From the NCBI GenBank assembly GCA_026545225.1, contig CM048849.1:43920336-43984335 (forward strand): a DNA stretch of 64,000 nucleotides. Direction: 5' to 3'. The notes beneath the pieces were generated by a model. It had not been told where the DNA came from, searched no databases, and worked only from the letters and a program-made list of their open reading frames with translations. Positions 34,210 through 46,532 of this stretch are shown here, one piece after another. The translations under genes and the position numbers were made by a program. Numbering within the stretch: the first letter of the stretch is position 1; every line of letters starts with the position of its first letter. The stretch is from Cornus controversa (Eukaryota > Streptophyta > Magnoliopsida > Cornales > Cornaceae).

Positions 34210-34276
34210 TTACTCTGGCCAATAAAAACTACTTATTTTCATGATAATAAGAAATGAATATTTATTATTGGCCGGA
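34210..34276. repeat. hairpin with CTCTGGCCAATAA arms
   Basis: CTCTGGCCAATAA and TTATTGGCCGGAG face each other across about 35 AT-rich bases. Probably a fragment of a small inverted-repeat element. Confidence 0.45.
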
Positions 34277-34365
34277 GTTTCCGATATCTGTTCTGCCATG
34301 TGATTATGTAATGAAGTATGAAAACTCATTTAAGAAAAGACGTTATGTACAAACGTTGATAAGTT

Positions 34366-34578
34366 CCGAATCTTCTGCTGTAATATTCTGTGTTGTTGTG
34401 TTGTAGTGGTGTTGTAGGATTTTTCAACAAAATTACATCTATTTTCAACACATTTACATCTACTTATTTCAGCCAGATTTAATGTGTTGAAAATCAGTGT
34501 GTTGAAAATATATGTAAATGTGTTGAAAAATTACGGCATCACTACAACAGAGGAGATTACAGCGCGGAGGATCCAAGA
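34366..34578. mobile_element. 210-bp inverted-repeat MITE
   Basis: The arms CTGCTGTAAT...TTGTAGTGGTGTTGTAGGAT and the mirrored GGCATCACTACAACAGAGGA...ATTACAGC face each other. The centre repeats TTTTCAACACATTTACATCT in both directions. No protein frame. Ends are approximate and no target duplication was recognised. Confidence 0.65.
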
Positions 34579-35402
34579 TCAATGATTACCCAGATGAACT
34601 AGAAATTCACTTAATTGAACTAAAAAAAACACTCTTGTTGGACACCTAACAACTGTAAGTCTCACACGAGTACTATAACTTTCTCTGATTCTCGAAAGCC
34701 TATTTTATTTTGATGCCATTGTCCAGTGACATCACTTTGGTATCCGGATCACCCGTGTTACCATGATTACTACAAACAAGACATTATGGATTAAAGTTGT
34801 ATATATGGCCATTAGGTTTAGAGAAACTGAACTGGTCATGGTTTGTGCATGGTTTGAGTGGCTTCTCTCTAGCTCTCTATACGAGCAAGGTCTTTTTTCT
34901 CTTTGGTAAACAAGCAAGTAGTGGTAGTCTATTCCTAACACTACATTCATTTCAAGATGTAGTGTTTGGAAAAGAATGAAATTTAAAATAACTGGTTTAA
35001 CATGTTTTATGAGTATACTCGATATAAAAAGGATGATACAACCTTATCATCAAGCATGCTGCTGCAGAAGTCCCAAAATTTACTAGGATAAGCCCTCAGC
35101 AAATAGAAACCTGATTTATCAAGAAATATAAAATTTATAAGCATGGATTCACACTGTATAATGTACACAATTAATACACCTGAGAGAATCAAGCCAATCA
35201 TGATAAAGATTATCATATTGTCGCACCCAAAAATCAAAACCCTCTACTGAATTTGTATATTAGCTCATTACATGCATGCTTACATAAACATTAACATAAA
35301 CACAAACACAAACACAAACACACACATCTATATGTGAATGTATGTACTGATTTTTATTATACTAACATGCAGCTATACCATAGATCTTTAGTCTGACTGA
35401 GT
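34579..35402. other. 3' flank of the BBX gene
   Basis: No gene. Contains an ACACAAACACAAACAC-type microsatellite at about 35297-35325. The 3' untranslated region of the B-box gene should lie in its right part. Confidence 0.5.
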
Positions 35403-38400
35403 TCAGCCAAGATCAGGGACAGTGAAGAACTCCTCTTCGTCATCTGGGATTTCAATCCTAGGCTTCTTGTGGGGCGAGTTGAATTTGGTGGGTCTATATG
35501 AGTTGGCATTGCTTGATTGTGATATTGGAAGTTGAGGAACTTCAGCTGCTGCCAAGGCCTTCTGGGGAACTTGCTCGCCAAAGAGACCCATGTCTGTAAA
35601 CCACTCAAGCTCTCCAAACTCAAGTTGTTCCTTCTGAATAGGCGATAAAAGCAACGATTTACAAAAAGTTAGGTGTTTGAAGGAAAACCCAAACAAATGT
35701 TAAATTTATAAATGGATCAAATGGCATTCATGCATAATAGATAATATGGAAAACTAAATAAAGTTAGGAGACCTAAATTACAAAGTGGTCTATTTTAAAA
35801 TTTTATTTTTCACTTTGGTTGAATAAAGCAAAATAATTACATATGTATTGAAAATTATTATTCAGTCCAAAATACCCTTCAATATCTTATTCCAAAATAT
35901 CAAATTATCATTCTTAAATCAAATAATTTCTTCACTCAAGAAATTAAGAAAATATCTAAGAACATCGATTGGTTTTTGAGAAATTGCAGGAATATAAAAG
36001 TAATTCAGTAAAAGTAAATAAACATATAAAGTAAAGCAAAATATACGTTATACATGAATATGTTATTATGTCGTAAAGTAGTCAAAATTAGACCGCTTGA
36101 TATAGCCCTGAATGACAGTCAACTTCTTTCCTTCTTAGATTAATGCAAGTGAATACACTTGTGATATCATAACACATCAACTATATCTGGATGGAAATGA
36201 AATAGATTTTTCATATGTGCTTGGATAACTTTTCGTTCTAGTATGCCTAAAAAAATATGAGTATCAAGAAGAGATATTACATCAAAACATGAGGCATAAA
36301 GATAAGAAAAATTCAAATTTCACAAGTAAACTCTTATATAATTCAAGTATGCTTGTAAATGCAAACAAAATTTGAGCTTTATCAGCAAATGAGTTACGAG
36401 TCATTCTACATAGAATATGTCTGTTCACTAAATTAAATTAAGCAAATATTTAAACAAGCAAATATAAATTAGATAGTTGATAATGACAACTTAAAAAAAT
36501 GAATATTGAAATCGTTTATCACATTTAGAAAACCTCAAATTAAGAATCATTGGCATATGAATTTGCCATACAATTCAAAAATTAGTTCACTAATTTTTTT
36601 TTTTTGAAAAGTAAAAAAAATAGTTCGCTAAAGCAAAATAAGAGACCACATTTTTGTGATGAGAGATCATCAACGACCAATAATTTATCTAGACAGTGGT
36701 GCTTTGCAATGAATTCAATTTTCTTCCAGTAACGCGAAAAGATAATGATCCGTTGGATTTTCTTTAGTCACGCACAACGCTCATTCAGTCGCACAGGAAC
36801 CATACAGAACTTAGTGTGGGTTAAAATAAGAGATTGAAGGGCATTTTGAACTTGAATAATAATTTTCAATGCATATGTGATTATTTTGTTTAATTCAACC
36901 AAAGTGAAAAATAAACCACCTTGTAATTTAGGCCTCCTAACTTTATTTAAGTGTAGTTTTCCCTAAATAATATGTACTAGAGATAATATTTTTTGTATTC
37001 GTGTAGTACTGCTCAAAAACCAAATGTAAGTACCGGAAAAATACAATCATTAAAGGATTGAAACTCAAAAGGAATTATTCCAGAGACCTGGGTTCTACGA
37101 TCTTCTCTAGGTTTATGACAAACGGTGTGGTAAAAAATCATACATTATTCTTTTCAGTGTCTATGCATTGTTAATTGATTCCTCTGGTATGGTATTAAAT
37201 CATATATGACACATTATGGAATTTTCTTTCAAAATAGGTGAATAAAGAGAGACTACTGCTATGGGATCATAGACCGCAACTTGGGGATAAACCTCAATGA
37301 ATTATGGGAAGACTCACGAATAAGGCAGATCGGGATATCAGCTCTTACCTTAACCAAGTTATGATGAACATGCATATATTATTTGATTCCTCCTCCTCCT
37401 TTATGATTTGAAAAAAAGAAAAAAAAATCTTCCTTTCCTCTTAAGCATTACTGAATTATTATTTGATTCCTCCGTTCTTGTAGTTTCTTTTCTATGTTAT
37501 GATGAACATGCATGTATTTGTGCAATAAATGAAGAGATGTTGTCGTCATGCATGCATATTTTCCTTACCTTGTCCGATGATTCAAAATCAGAAAATTGCA
37601 ACAAGTCATCCACAGCCCAAGGTGGTGATGTGAAGCCAGAGGCTTGCTGTGTGGGTGTTTTCATGGATATCTGTTGTGCATTCTGATCGGGTGGTTGTGG
37701 CTCCTGGTAGCTCTTTCCAATGTCCTTGGTGCAATTTGAGTTCAGAGCAACTTGGATTCCAGTGGCCAGAAATCGCTGGTGGTTTGCAGCAAGGCTATTT
37801 CCAGAATGGATTGGCTCATCACAGTCTTGACAGAAGAGAGCTCTGTCTTCCACGCAGAAGATGAAAGCTGCTTTCTCCTGCATTTGAAGTAGATACAGAG
37901 AAAGGGAATAAATATAAGTAATAAATAATACAAAAGCCTCTAATAAGGAATTATTCAAGACCAGTATGATTGATTAGAAATAGAATGAAGAACACCACAG
38001 TTTGAAATTTTCTGTGCTATATTTCATAAAGGCTTGTTTTCTGGGAATTTATACTCCTTTTCTTTACTCATCTCTGATCTTAAACCTTGCGAATTCCACG
38101 AGTACAATTTTATTTTGGGTAACCGTACATAACCCTTATAATTCAAAAATCAAAGGACTCGTGAATGACAATATTGAATAGTTCTTCAGTTCTTTGAAAA
38201 TTTCTCAAAATTAATCCTGAATAATTCTGCTATACCAACATATGCTAAGAAACTCAATTCTGCTATACCAACATAAGCTTTCTCTAAAAGATTGCGATGT
38301 CTTTCTTACTTTTCTTCCAAACATATGAAATGCAGGACGAATTTTGTCAATAATAGCACAGGCTTGCCAACTTTGATAATAAATTCTTGCTTTAATCCAA

Positions 38401-41081
38401 AAATTCTTGATAGTTTCAAGCAAATTATAATTCTTGAAATGCCATTGTCACACTGTGTTGTGGACCATCAATGAACTTGAATGTATACTTTCTCATATAA
38501 CTAATCAATTAATCAGCATGTTTAAAAAGCTCTCTTTCAACACCCCAGGTAGGCGTGACCAACAATGGGTAATGGCCTTCATTCATAGTAGCTAATCTAA
38601 CCTACCAATCTTACCCAGTGAAGTATTTCTCGGCAAGTGGCGTTATCACGTGTACCAGATTCTTACATTTTCCTTCCAATATACCAATTCCTCCTGCACT
38701 ATAAGCTGCTTTCCCACTTTTATCCATATATGACTGAACTGAACAACTTGTCTTCTTTTACAACCATCCCCCATTGTTTGATGTTGGATCTATGTATCAC
38801 TCTCCAGCAAAAGACATTGGCTTTCCTCATACAGCAGCTGCTACCCATCAATCGCAATTAACACCTGATTAAATAGTTATCAACCTACTGCTTCTCCATG
38901 ACATCGGGTTATGTTCCATTTGTTCTAATGGCTGACATTATCTACTATTTTTCCATAAGAATGATTATTGGGTTCAGGAATATTCATCCTTGCCGACCTC
39001 TTCTTAACCCAATCTTCTTTCAATGTAATCAATAGAGTAAAAAACCTGTTTGTTTTTCAGACAACTAAAATTCAAATTTCCCAAAGTGAAAAAGAAAAAG
39101 AAAAATTGAACATTTTTTGACCAATGTTTATGATCTTTGATGACTGAGGCTATGGCTTTAAATAGAGCGGAATGAAAACATATGATTCATGTAACCGACT
39201 CCAAGTAGTTGAAAAACAAGGCTTGGTGGTTGTTGTTGTTTATGCTCCATGAGGGAAAGAAGATTTGATCTAGTAACACATACGTAAAAGCATCTTCCCA
39301 TTCTCCTCAGATGAGTCCATTGGGCAAGAGGCCAACTCACAAAAGACTCGTGTCCTTGCCTCAGGAGGCTACTTTTGAACCCAGAAAGCTTCACACCATA
39401 AGCACACACCATAAATACCACCAATGATTGCCAAGAAGCTGGCAGAAAGAACAAAATATTAATAAAAGCCTAAACCATAAATTAATGGCTACCTGCAGCC
39501 CATAGTTGGTAAAATCGCGATCAATTGTACGATTCTACAATCCAATTTCACCAAAACGATCTGAATCGCATAAAAATCGATGTTTGTGGAATCGTGGGAT
39601 GGTACGATTCTATACGATCCCAATGATTGTGTAATATGTAATGGGATCCCAGTGATTGTGTGATATGTAATGGTTTTGGGCTGTTTTGTGTTTTGTTTCG
39701 GAGTATGTGGGCTGTGAATCACTTTTAAATGAAGGTCCAGCCGACTTCAGCCCAAGAAAAGTTTTAAAAGCAAGAGAAAAGAAGAAAATAAAGAGCCCTA
39801 ATCTGTCGCAAGTCGCAAGTTTCGCTATTGTCGTCCCTTTCACGAAGTGTTCGAACAGCAGCTTCAGGCAATTGTCACCAGTTACTACAAGTCTCCAACA
39901 GCTCCGGCAAGCCCTCTTCTCTCTCTTCAGCCTCTTATTAACCCAAAGTTACATATTCTCCCGTCTCCACTTCTCTCTTTTCTCTCTTTTGATCTTTTGT
40001 TGGGCTGAAGTCTCTCTCTGTTCTCCCCTTCTCCCTCAATACCAGAAATTGAACACAAGACTTCTAAATCATGTATAGAAACCTTATACTAACCCCATGC
40101 AATTCTAAGAAAGTTGATCATAAGATCTAGAATTGCACTTTCAATGTTGGGTTTTTTTCGATTTTTGAAAGAGTTATTTCAATAGATAGATAAGCAAGTG
40201 TCTTGCTCGATTACAAAACACACAAAAAGAAAGAACTAAGCGCTAGTTAATTCATTCGAGTCTCCCCGGTCACCGATTTGACACTCTTCCAAGTTCTGCA
40301 GTGCCGTGATCATTATTAGATCATATTGGTATTTTTGTGTTTTGTCCTTCTTGTTACTATATTTTAGAGGTATTATTGTTTAAAAAGTTAGTTTGAATTA
40401 TTTTTTTACACGATTCTATGATTTCAATGCTTTTTTTAATTATTTATTTATTATTATTATTGTCCACGACAGTGGTGTCGTGCCTCTTAGATAACGTACC
40501 CCCATAATCCATCACCAGCACATGCAATCCCTCTTCGACATGCACCGAACAATTACCGGAAAATTTCCGTGGAATGACCCAAAGGAAATTCAATTTTCTG
40601 ACCTCCAAGATGTATCATTAGTGTATCCTCTGGGGTTATATCTTCAGCTTCATGGGGGTATTTTCTTTGTTATTTGTTTTCTCGGTTAAGTAAAAATACT
40701 CAATTTCATCATAAGTTATTCAACAATACATACTGCTAACTAAAAGCACAAAGTTCATTCAAAGATGTACAAAATTTACCAATCAATTTGCATAACTTGG
40801 AAACAATAAGAAATTAAACAATATAAACCAAACTAAATCAGCATCAAATTTATAACCCATGTAAAAAACGATACAAACAAGGGAAGAAATAAAATTACTT
40901 GGCATATGTCACATGGAGGGAGCTTATTGGAGAGTGATTGAAGAAGTAGCCTCTGGTGCTTGCTTGCAAGCTTGTTTGCTGCATGAACTTCAACGTCGCA
41001 TTTCGCACACAGCGCCGCCTCGTCGGCGCAACAAATCACAGTTGCCGGAGCTTTCTCACATACATCACACTGTATTTTCAT
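35403..41081 (-). CDS. BBX24: double B-box zinc-finger factor, BBX24/BBX25 (STO/STH) type
   Basis: A nuclear transcription cofactor of light signalling; Arabidopsis BBX24/25 bind COP1 and HY5 and dampen HY5 output, and BBX24 was first found as STO in a salt-tolerance screen. Exons 41081-40899, 37877-37569 and 35633-35403 join in phase 0 and give 240 aa (STO has about 248). B-box 1 spans residues 5-44 (C-D-V-C ... H-A-A-N-K-L-A-S-K-H-Q-R) with all Cys/His/Asp ligands visible; B-box 2 starts at C57-D-I-C and crosses the exon 1/2 junction to H-Q-R-F-L-A-T-G-I. P-P-W-A-V-D-D-L-L is at about 145-153, a basic H-K-K-P-R-I-E near 220-226, then an acidic run, and the protein ends F-F-T-V-P-D-L-G, the VP motif region used for COP1 binding. 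There is no CCT domain, as expected for this subfamily. The ATG at 41081 fits family N-termini; an in-frame ATG seven codons upstream would add M-K-I-N-R-R-K. BBX25 is the alternative name. Confidence 0.93.
35748..36966. mobile_element. 1.2 kb inverted-repeat element in BBX intron 2
   Basis: The left arm GGAAAACTAAATAAAGTTAG...CCTAAATTACAAAGTGG is mirrored by CCACCTTGTAATTTAGG...CTAACTTTATTTAAG...GTTTTCC at the right; the arms are about 150 bp. Flanks AGATAATAT (35739-35747) and AAATAATAT (36965-36973) look like a 7-9 bp target duplication, pointing to the Mutator or hAT groups. No transposase. The insertion makes up most of the intron. Confidence 0.75.
39133..39440 (-). mobile_element. SINE-like element in BBX intron 1
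   Basis: On the - strand a B-box-like GGGTTCAAAAGTAGCCTCC is followed, about 140 bp on, by an AACAACAACAACCACCAAGC spacer and a 3' module GGAGTCGGTTACATGAATCA and then GCCATAGCCTCAGTCAT. This CAACAA plus GTCGGCTACATG arrangement is a common plant short retroposon that I recognise but cannot name with certainty. The 5' boundary is approximate. Confidence 0.55.
39495..40420. mobile_element. possible non-autonomous hAT-like fragment
   Basis: Multiple ACGATTCTA / TAGAATCGT motifs cluster at 39525-39620 and one ACGATTCTATGATT lies near 40409. Between them GAGCCCTAATCTGTCGCAAG and CT-rich blocks resemble the leader of plant hAT transposases, and a 130-codon frame (39686-40078, + strand) is low-complexity and serine-rich. 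No transposase domain is seen. Confidence 0.3.
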
Positions 41082-41174
41082 TTTCCTTCTATTGATCTTC
41101 ACCTTCTCTACTATTCTCCTATTTTCTACAAGCTTCTTGGTGATTTTGTGGCAAACCCTTCAGCAAAATTCAAC

Positions 41175-41177
<3 letters not shown>

Positions 41178-41206
<29 letters not shown>
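41178..41206. repeat. (GA)n microsatellite in the BBX 5' leader
   Basis: About 13 GA dinucleotides, read as CT on the gene strand, about 100 bp before the start codon. CT tracts are common in plant leaders and this one is likely length-variable. Confidence 0.75.
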
Positions 41207-41207
<1 letters not shown>

Positions 41208-41401
41208 ACTTGTGAAGATATCTATATTGAAGAATTAGGTGAAAGAGCCATTAACACTACCAAATGGGTTTTGTTGTTTCTAAAAAAGTGTACCATATTT
41301 GGTGGGAAACCAGTTTAGGAGTGTGAGAAAAAAGGGAGAGAAAATATGAGCAAAAGGTTCAAAGAGTGAGAAAATAGGAGAAAATAGAGGAGACAAGTAT
41401 T

Positions 41402-42940
41402 TGAAGAATCAGTGAGAATGCAAGAAAGTGAAGCGATTGGTGGGGAATCAACAGGTGGGGCTGTGAAGATAAGGAGTTGGATTTGCGTACCAAAAGCTAG
41501 AAACTTGGTGAGCGAAGCGACACAGTTCTTGTGGGGTAAAGTAAACCAGTGTGTGGCTGAGAACTATTAACCGTACTAGTGGTCACAAATTATTTTGATT
41601 CGTTTTTAAGATCTACAGAGTACGTTGATGACTTGTCTTCACTGCTATTGCACGTTACTGATAATTGCTACTCCGATTGTTTATTTATTCCAAAGGCTGA
41701 CATGGTTCAATCTGAACAACAAAATCTTAAAGTGTACTTTATAAGTGTATTAGTGGTTGAGTTTAAGGGAGTAATTATTAGGTAATTCCAGATTACATAT
41801 TTTCAACCAATCACATGCAGGTATGAAATAAAAAAAAACATTTAATTATATGATCACTTGATTCTAGACTATCTTATAATTTTTTTGAGTTCAAGAATCA
41901 AAATCTTCTACCTTTGTAAAAATCTGATATTCCATTCAATGCAGTAGTAATACTTGATGCCTGATATACAAATAAGAAAAAAATGTAATGAAGCTTATAA
42001 ATTGAATTTATAAGATCAGATACGAAGTCATTGGTTGAGTTTTGACATAAAAAAAGAAAAAAAAATAGTGGAACTATTAAAATTCATAGTTGTCCGAATG
42101 TTAATCGTTTTCGTTTTGAATTTTTGTTTTTATTTGAGGCAAAAACAATATTTTTGTCATGGAGTATGTTCAACTTTTGATAATATAAAATTTGTTGCAA
42201 GATTGAAAAACAAAATAACTAATTAAAAAAGACCATCTAAAACAAAAATATTAAAAAATATCAATTTTTTGTTTTTAATTTTGACTTTTTTCGGCAACCA
42301 TTCCAGTAATGCTTAAATGGCAACAAAAGTTACTTTTTCCGTTTTGATATTTTTTTTGGCTGCATTACACGACCTAAGAGGACCTAGCAACTGAAAAATC
42401 TAACTCCGATTATAATATCTAGATATATGTGTATGTGCTTTGATTGATTCATTGACGGCATTAATTTTGAAAGATCTGTATCTTATTGGAGTTTGAGTAA
42501 AGTTTAGTATAGAGGTTAAAATTTTATATCACTATTGGATTGTATTTCTAGATGATTCCAATTCAAAAATGAAAATGATTTTGAGACCGATGGAATGGGG
42601 CCTATGTGGTGAGCTAACCACCGCGGCCCACTTAATGCAATGGTGTGGACCCAATTCATTCAATCACTGCTGATAGCAACACTCATCCAACCAAAAAAAA
42701 AAAAATCCAAGTGCATAGTATAATATTGGTAATGTTGTAAAGATTCATTGGTTTATTTTGATTTCATTTTTTATTGTTAATTTGGGTTTGATTAGCTTTC
42801 TAAAGCAAAACAATCTAACGTATGTGTATTTTTGCTTAAAAACTGAACAGTTGAATAACTAGAGACCAACAGGTCACATATATTTCATCTCATTTATATA
42901 TATATATATATATAAACCAAGATACACTAATCTAAGATAA
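41402..42940. other. BBX upstream region, no gene seen
   Basis: Presumed promoter of the B-box gene at its left part. No clear TATA box was found. An ACGT core (GCACGTTA) is at 41650-41657. Further right is AT-rich DNA with no repeat ends recognised, apart from (TA)n at 42896-42914. Confidence 0.45.
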
Positions 42941-43287
42941 GTTGTTGGATAAGCAACCAATAAAATACATTTTCTGATTTTTATAATCTCCCAAATCACT
43001 TAATTTCATATACATCAAGTGTTTGAAATAAAAATATCTCCTTAAAAAATTAAAATAAAAAACTCTCTTTATGTTTGTTTATCTTTTCTCAAATATGACT
43101 GTATAATTATAATCCTGATTCTTTATTTGTTTGCAAATCAAATATTCAATCTCATCGTTAAGCACAAGTCGGATCATTTTTTTTAAGGAGATATTTTTAT
43201 TTCAAACACTTGATGTATATAAAGATAGGTGGTTTTGGAAACTATAAAAATCAGAAAATATACTACCATTGGATCAAATCCAACAAC
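42941..43287. mobile_element. inverted-repeat MITE, 347 bp
   Basis: Starts GTTGTTGGAT and ends ATCCAACAAC. Arms match in inverted order through TTTTCTGATTTTTATA, CATCAAGTGTTTGAAATAAA and AATATCTCCTTAAAAAA. Loop of about 150 bp. No coding frame; target duplication not seen. Confidence 0.75.
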
Positions 43288-43471
43288 AAATATTAAATTT
43301 GACGTACTCCCTACACACACACCGATGAGCAACTGAATTGTCATATATATATATATATAAAAGTTTGGTCCAAAATGTCTTTCCGTATTTAAAATATAAA
43401 AATACTTTATCTAATCAAATTTTAAATGCATGACAGTAGCCATTTACAACTTGGTTACAAATTTACAACTG

Positions 43472-43590
43472 TCCATATCATGTATTCACGAAAGAAAATG
43501 CCAAGATGCCCCAACTCCCCGGGGACCGACTCCATATCACGTATTCACGAAAGAAAATGCCAAAATGCCCTAACTCCCCGGACATCGACT
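43472..43590. repeat. 59-bp tandem duplication
   Basis: Two units starting TCCATATCA at 43472 and 43531 share GTATTCACGAAAGAAAATGC and AACTCCCCGG with few differences. Richer in GC than its flanks. Confidence 0.85.
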
Positions 43591-43974
43591 GTGAGACAGT
43601 GAGGTGTCAGTGCACGTATATATGAAATTGTGATTAGTCAATATCTATCAACTCTAAGATGTTTGCTGGCACTCATTAGTGTCCAAAGTGTGTCGGCTAT
43701 GCTTGAAAAATGTTATGTTTGGTGTGAAGAGCCCACAACTTAAAATGGCATACATACTCGACGAGGTTAGGACTAAAATTTGGGCAGAAAGAGTTTATTC
43801 AAGCTCCAACAAAATGTATTCGCATTTAAGTTCTCAAAACTAGGGTTGGTTTTGGGTTGGAATTGAAAAACAAAAATGGATCCATTTGGATTAGCCTAAA
43901 GCTTGAAGCAACCCCTAGTCAACTCGATCCTTAAGTATTCTAATTTTTAGGGAAAATTGAATTTTAAGAAAAAA

Positions 43975-44900
43975 AAATGATGTTTTAATAACGAAAATGG
44001 CCCTTAGTATAAAATTTTTTTTTAAATGATTTTCATTTTAAGTTTGCTTTTTCTTTTTCACTTTTAAAAAGTAAAAATTTAAGAAAATTTTGAAAATTGT
44101 TTCAAGGTATTTTCATTTTTTTATTGATGCACCATTATTTTTTTTCAAAAATAATTTCTAACAACACTATGTTGAATGAGTTATTTGTATTCATTTTTAT
44201 TTTATTTTAAGGGTACATTTTCTTAAATTTATATTAATAGGTATTCTCGTCATTATAACATCTATTTGCAACAAATTGGATAGTTAGGGGGTTTTATATC
44301 AATTTTTTTTATGCAATTTGCCCTAATTTTTACCATGAGAGAATTATAATCAAGTGCAGAAAGCTTTTATTTTATATGAATTACCAATTTATTCCAAAAA
44401 GATGGCATGACAAATCTCGAGATGCCATTAGTGTAGATTTTAAGAATTTTGAATAAGATAAAATAATCTTGTTGAACAAGAAATGAGTATAACAAACTAA
44501 GGCCCTGTTTGCTTCGGCTTTTACGCAGAAGAAAAAGAGAAGCAGAAGTTAAATCAGGAAACTGGTACCCCTATCTTTCTTTAAACGCTCTTTTTGGACT
44601 CCGAATATCTTTTGTCTTACCGATCCAAACACTCTCCAAAACAGCTTTTGAGCTTGAAAAGCCGAAAGCCGCTTTTCAAAAGTCAATCCAAACAGGGCCT
44701 AATTCTGATATTAGATTCATGCCTTCACGTAACTATTGAAATTAAACTTAGGTCTAATTCATGATTTTTCTAAAATTCAATTTTCAAGTCTCCAAAAAAT
44801 GAAAAAAAACAAAACTCTAGTTAATTTTTATGATATTAAAATTACATTTTACATTTTTCTTAAGAAGGTACTTCTCCGTAGTCAATTTTATAAAAATTAG
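43975..44900. repeat. segmental repeat, copy A
   Basis: Shares with copy B (46020-46830) and copy C (47070-47450) an ordered set of blocks: TGATTTTCATTTTA, TTGAATGAGTTATTTG, ATAACATCTATTTGCAACAA, GAGAATTATAATCAAGTG. The blocks ACAAACTAA, GATTCATGCCTTCA and TTCAATTTTCAAGTCTCC are seen in A and B. No frame is conserved. The MITE at 44501-44699 is inserted in this copy. Confidence 0.8.
44501..44699. mobile_element. Harbinger-like MITE with TAA TSD
   Basis: GGCCCTGTTTGCTTCGGCTT at the left and AATCCAAACAGGGCC at the right are terminal inverted repeats; TAA flanks both ends (44498-44500, 44700-44702). The paralogous segment at about 46490 lacks the element and reads ACAAACTAATTATGATATT straight through. 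Confidence 0.8.
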
Positions 44901-45744
44901 ATTTTAGCTCATCTTAAAGTTCAATCCATTGAAAAATAATATATTTCCCATAAATGAAAACGATCACCCAAATTTGGATTAGCATAAATAAATATCATAA
45001 AATTTATTTTTTGTATAATAATCAATGAAACTCTCATAAGGAAGTATAATATAATAGTTTTAATATAACATTCAAATACAAAATAACTATTTTCAAACAT
45101 CCTTTCTCTTTTCTCTTATGTAATTGCATCTTCTCTACTTCCTATTTTTCCTTCACCTTTCTTCTTTCTTTCCTTCGTACCAAACGAAGCAAAAGTAGAA
45201 GTAATCATGCAGCCAAAATTTTCATTTTCATTTTCCATAGGAATACCTAAGTTTAAAATTTATTAATATACATCTAGAAGACACCCTTAGGATCGTATAT
45301 TAAATTGTATTTTGATAAAATTCAAAGCATAATAAAATGTATAATGATTAATTGCACTAGTTTAAATTGTAATATGATATCGTAATGGCCATATCCAACA
45401 CTAAGGTCAAATTAGGACATTTATTCATCTTGATTCATAAAACTTGCACTCTACTATGATATAATCGTATAATATTTGTCTAAACAAACATTAAATAATT
45501 TAATCTCCTTCGATCCATTGAATTTATTAAGGTTACATATAAGTATGATAAATATAACAATACAATAATTTATAGGGAAAAAGTTTTTATACTCTCATTT
45601 AGGTTCATCAATAGACATATTGACCATATTTAAATAGTTTAATCCAATCTCATAAGTTGTAAGATTTACCCTTTGTAATTTAGGTTAGATTTGTCCGCTC
45701 TGTTGTTGTTGTGTAAGATTGTTGGTGCTTTAGCGTGTACCTTA

Positions 45745-46020
45745 ATACTGTGTTTGGTACGCAGAAATGAAATGGAATTGAATGTTCATTCCAACTATTC
45801 CTTTGTTTGGTATAAATTTTAAGGTGAAAATAGTCATTCCCTTGTAATGAAAATCCATTCCATAGTTAAACTTATGGAATGGGCATTCCATTCCTAGTAA
45901 GATTAAAAAAAAATTCATATGACCAAAAAATCCTTCACCTTCACCTCCACCCCCACATCGCCATTTTCCTACTCCACCACATCTCCACCTTTCTTTGCCG
46001 CCACCACATCGCATCGCCAT
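45745..46020. repeat. GTTTGGTACGCAGAAATGAAATGG repeat
   Basis: TGTTTGGTACGCAGAAATGA followed by repeated CATTCC motifs; an inverted relative is at 62775-62925, ending CAATGAAATGGAACG-like sequence read in reverse. Probably a non-autonomous DNA element. A GC-richer CACCTCCACCCCCACATCGC stretch at about 45939-46018 lies inside and is not coding. Confidence 0.45.
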
Positions 46021-46532
46021 TGGAAAATGGCCCTTAGTATAAATTTTAAAAAAATAGATTTTATTTAAAATGATTTTCATTTTAGGTTTTCTTTTTCTTT
46101 TTCACTTTTAAAAAGTAAAAATTTAAGAAAATTGTTCCAAGGTATTTTCATTTTAATTTTTTTTAAGGGTACATTTTCTTAAATTTATATTACTGGGTAT
46201 TCTCGTCTTTATAACATCTATTTGCAACAAATTGGATAGTTAGGGGGTTTTATATCAATTTTTTTTTTTATGCAATTTGTCCTAATTTTTACCATGAGAG
46301 AATTATAATCAAGTGTAGAAAGGTTTTATTTTATAATTTAAATTACCAGTTTACTCCAAAACAATGACCTGACAAATCTGGAGATGGCAATGGAGATGTT
46401 GTTACTATTAGTGTAGATTTTAAGAATTTTGAATAAGATAAAATAATCTTGTTGAACAAGAATTGAGCATAACAAACTAATTATGATATTAAGATTGCAT
46501 GAGTTCTTATAGACAATTGATTCATGCCTTCA

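Larger units (their letters stand above)
37878..40898 (-). other. 3.0 kb intron 1 of the BBX gene
   Basis: Splits the second B-box after the first Cys pair, a position used in this gene family. Besides the SINE and hAT-like sequence listed separately it holds a 33-bp duplication on TTCTGCTATACCAACATA (38225-38278). The remainder shows no feature. Confidence 0.6.

Noticed and set aside
37649-37864. 71-codon frame on the + strand
   Set aside because: It is antisense to exon 2 of the B-box gene, whose protein is unmistakable on the other strand.
39686-40078. 130-codon + strand frame as a gene
   Set aside because: Low-complexity, serine- and leucine-rich, no domain; reads like a CT-rich transposon leader in the B-box intron.
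40913-41318. Frames on the + strand, one of 120 codons
   Set aside because: Antisense to exon 1 and the leader of the B-box gene; the GA microsatellite gives the alternating R-E run.
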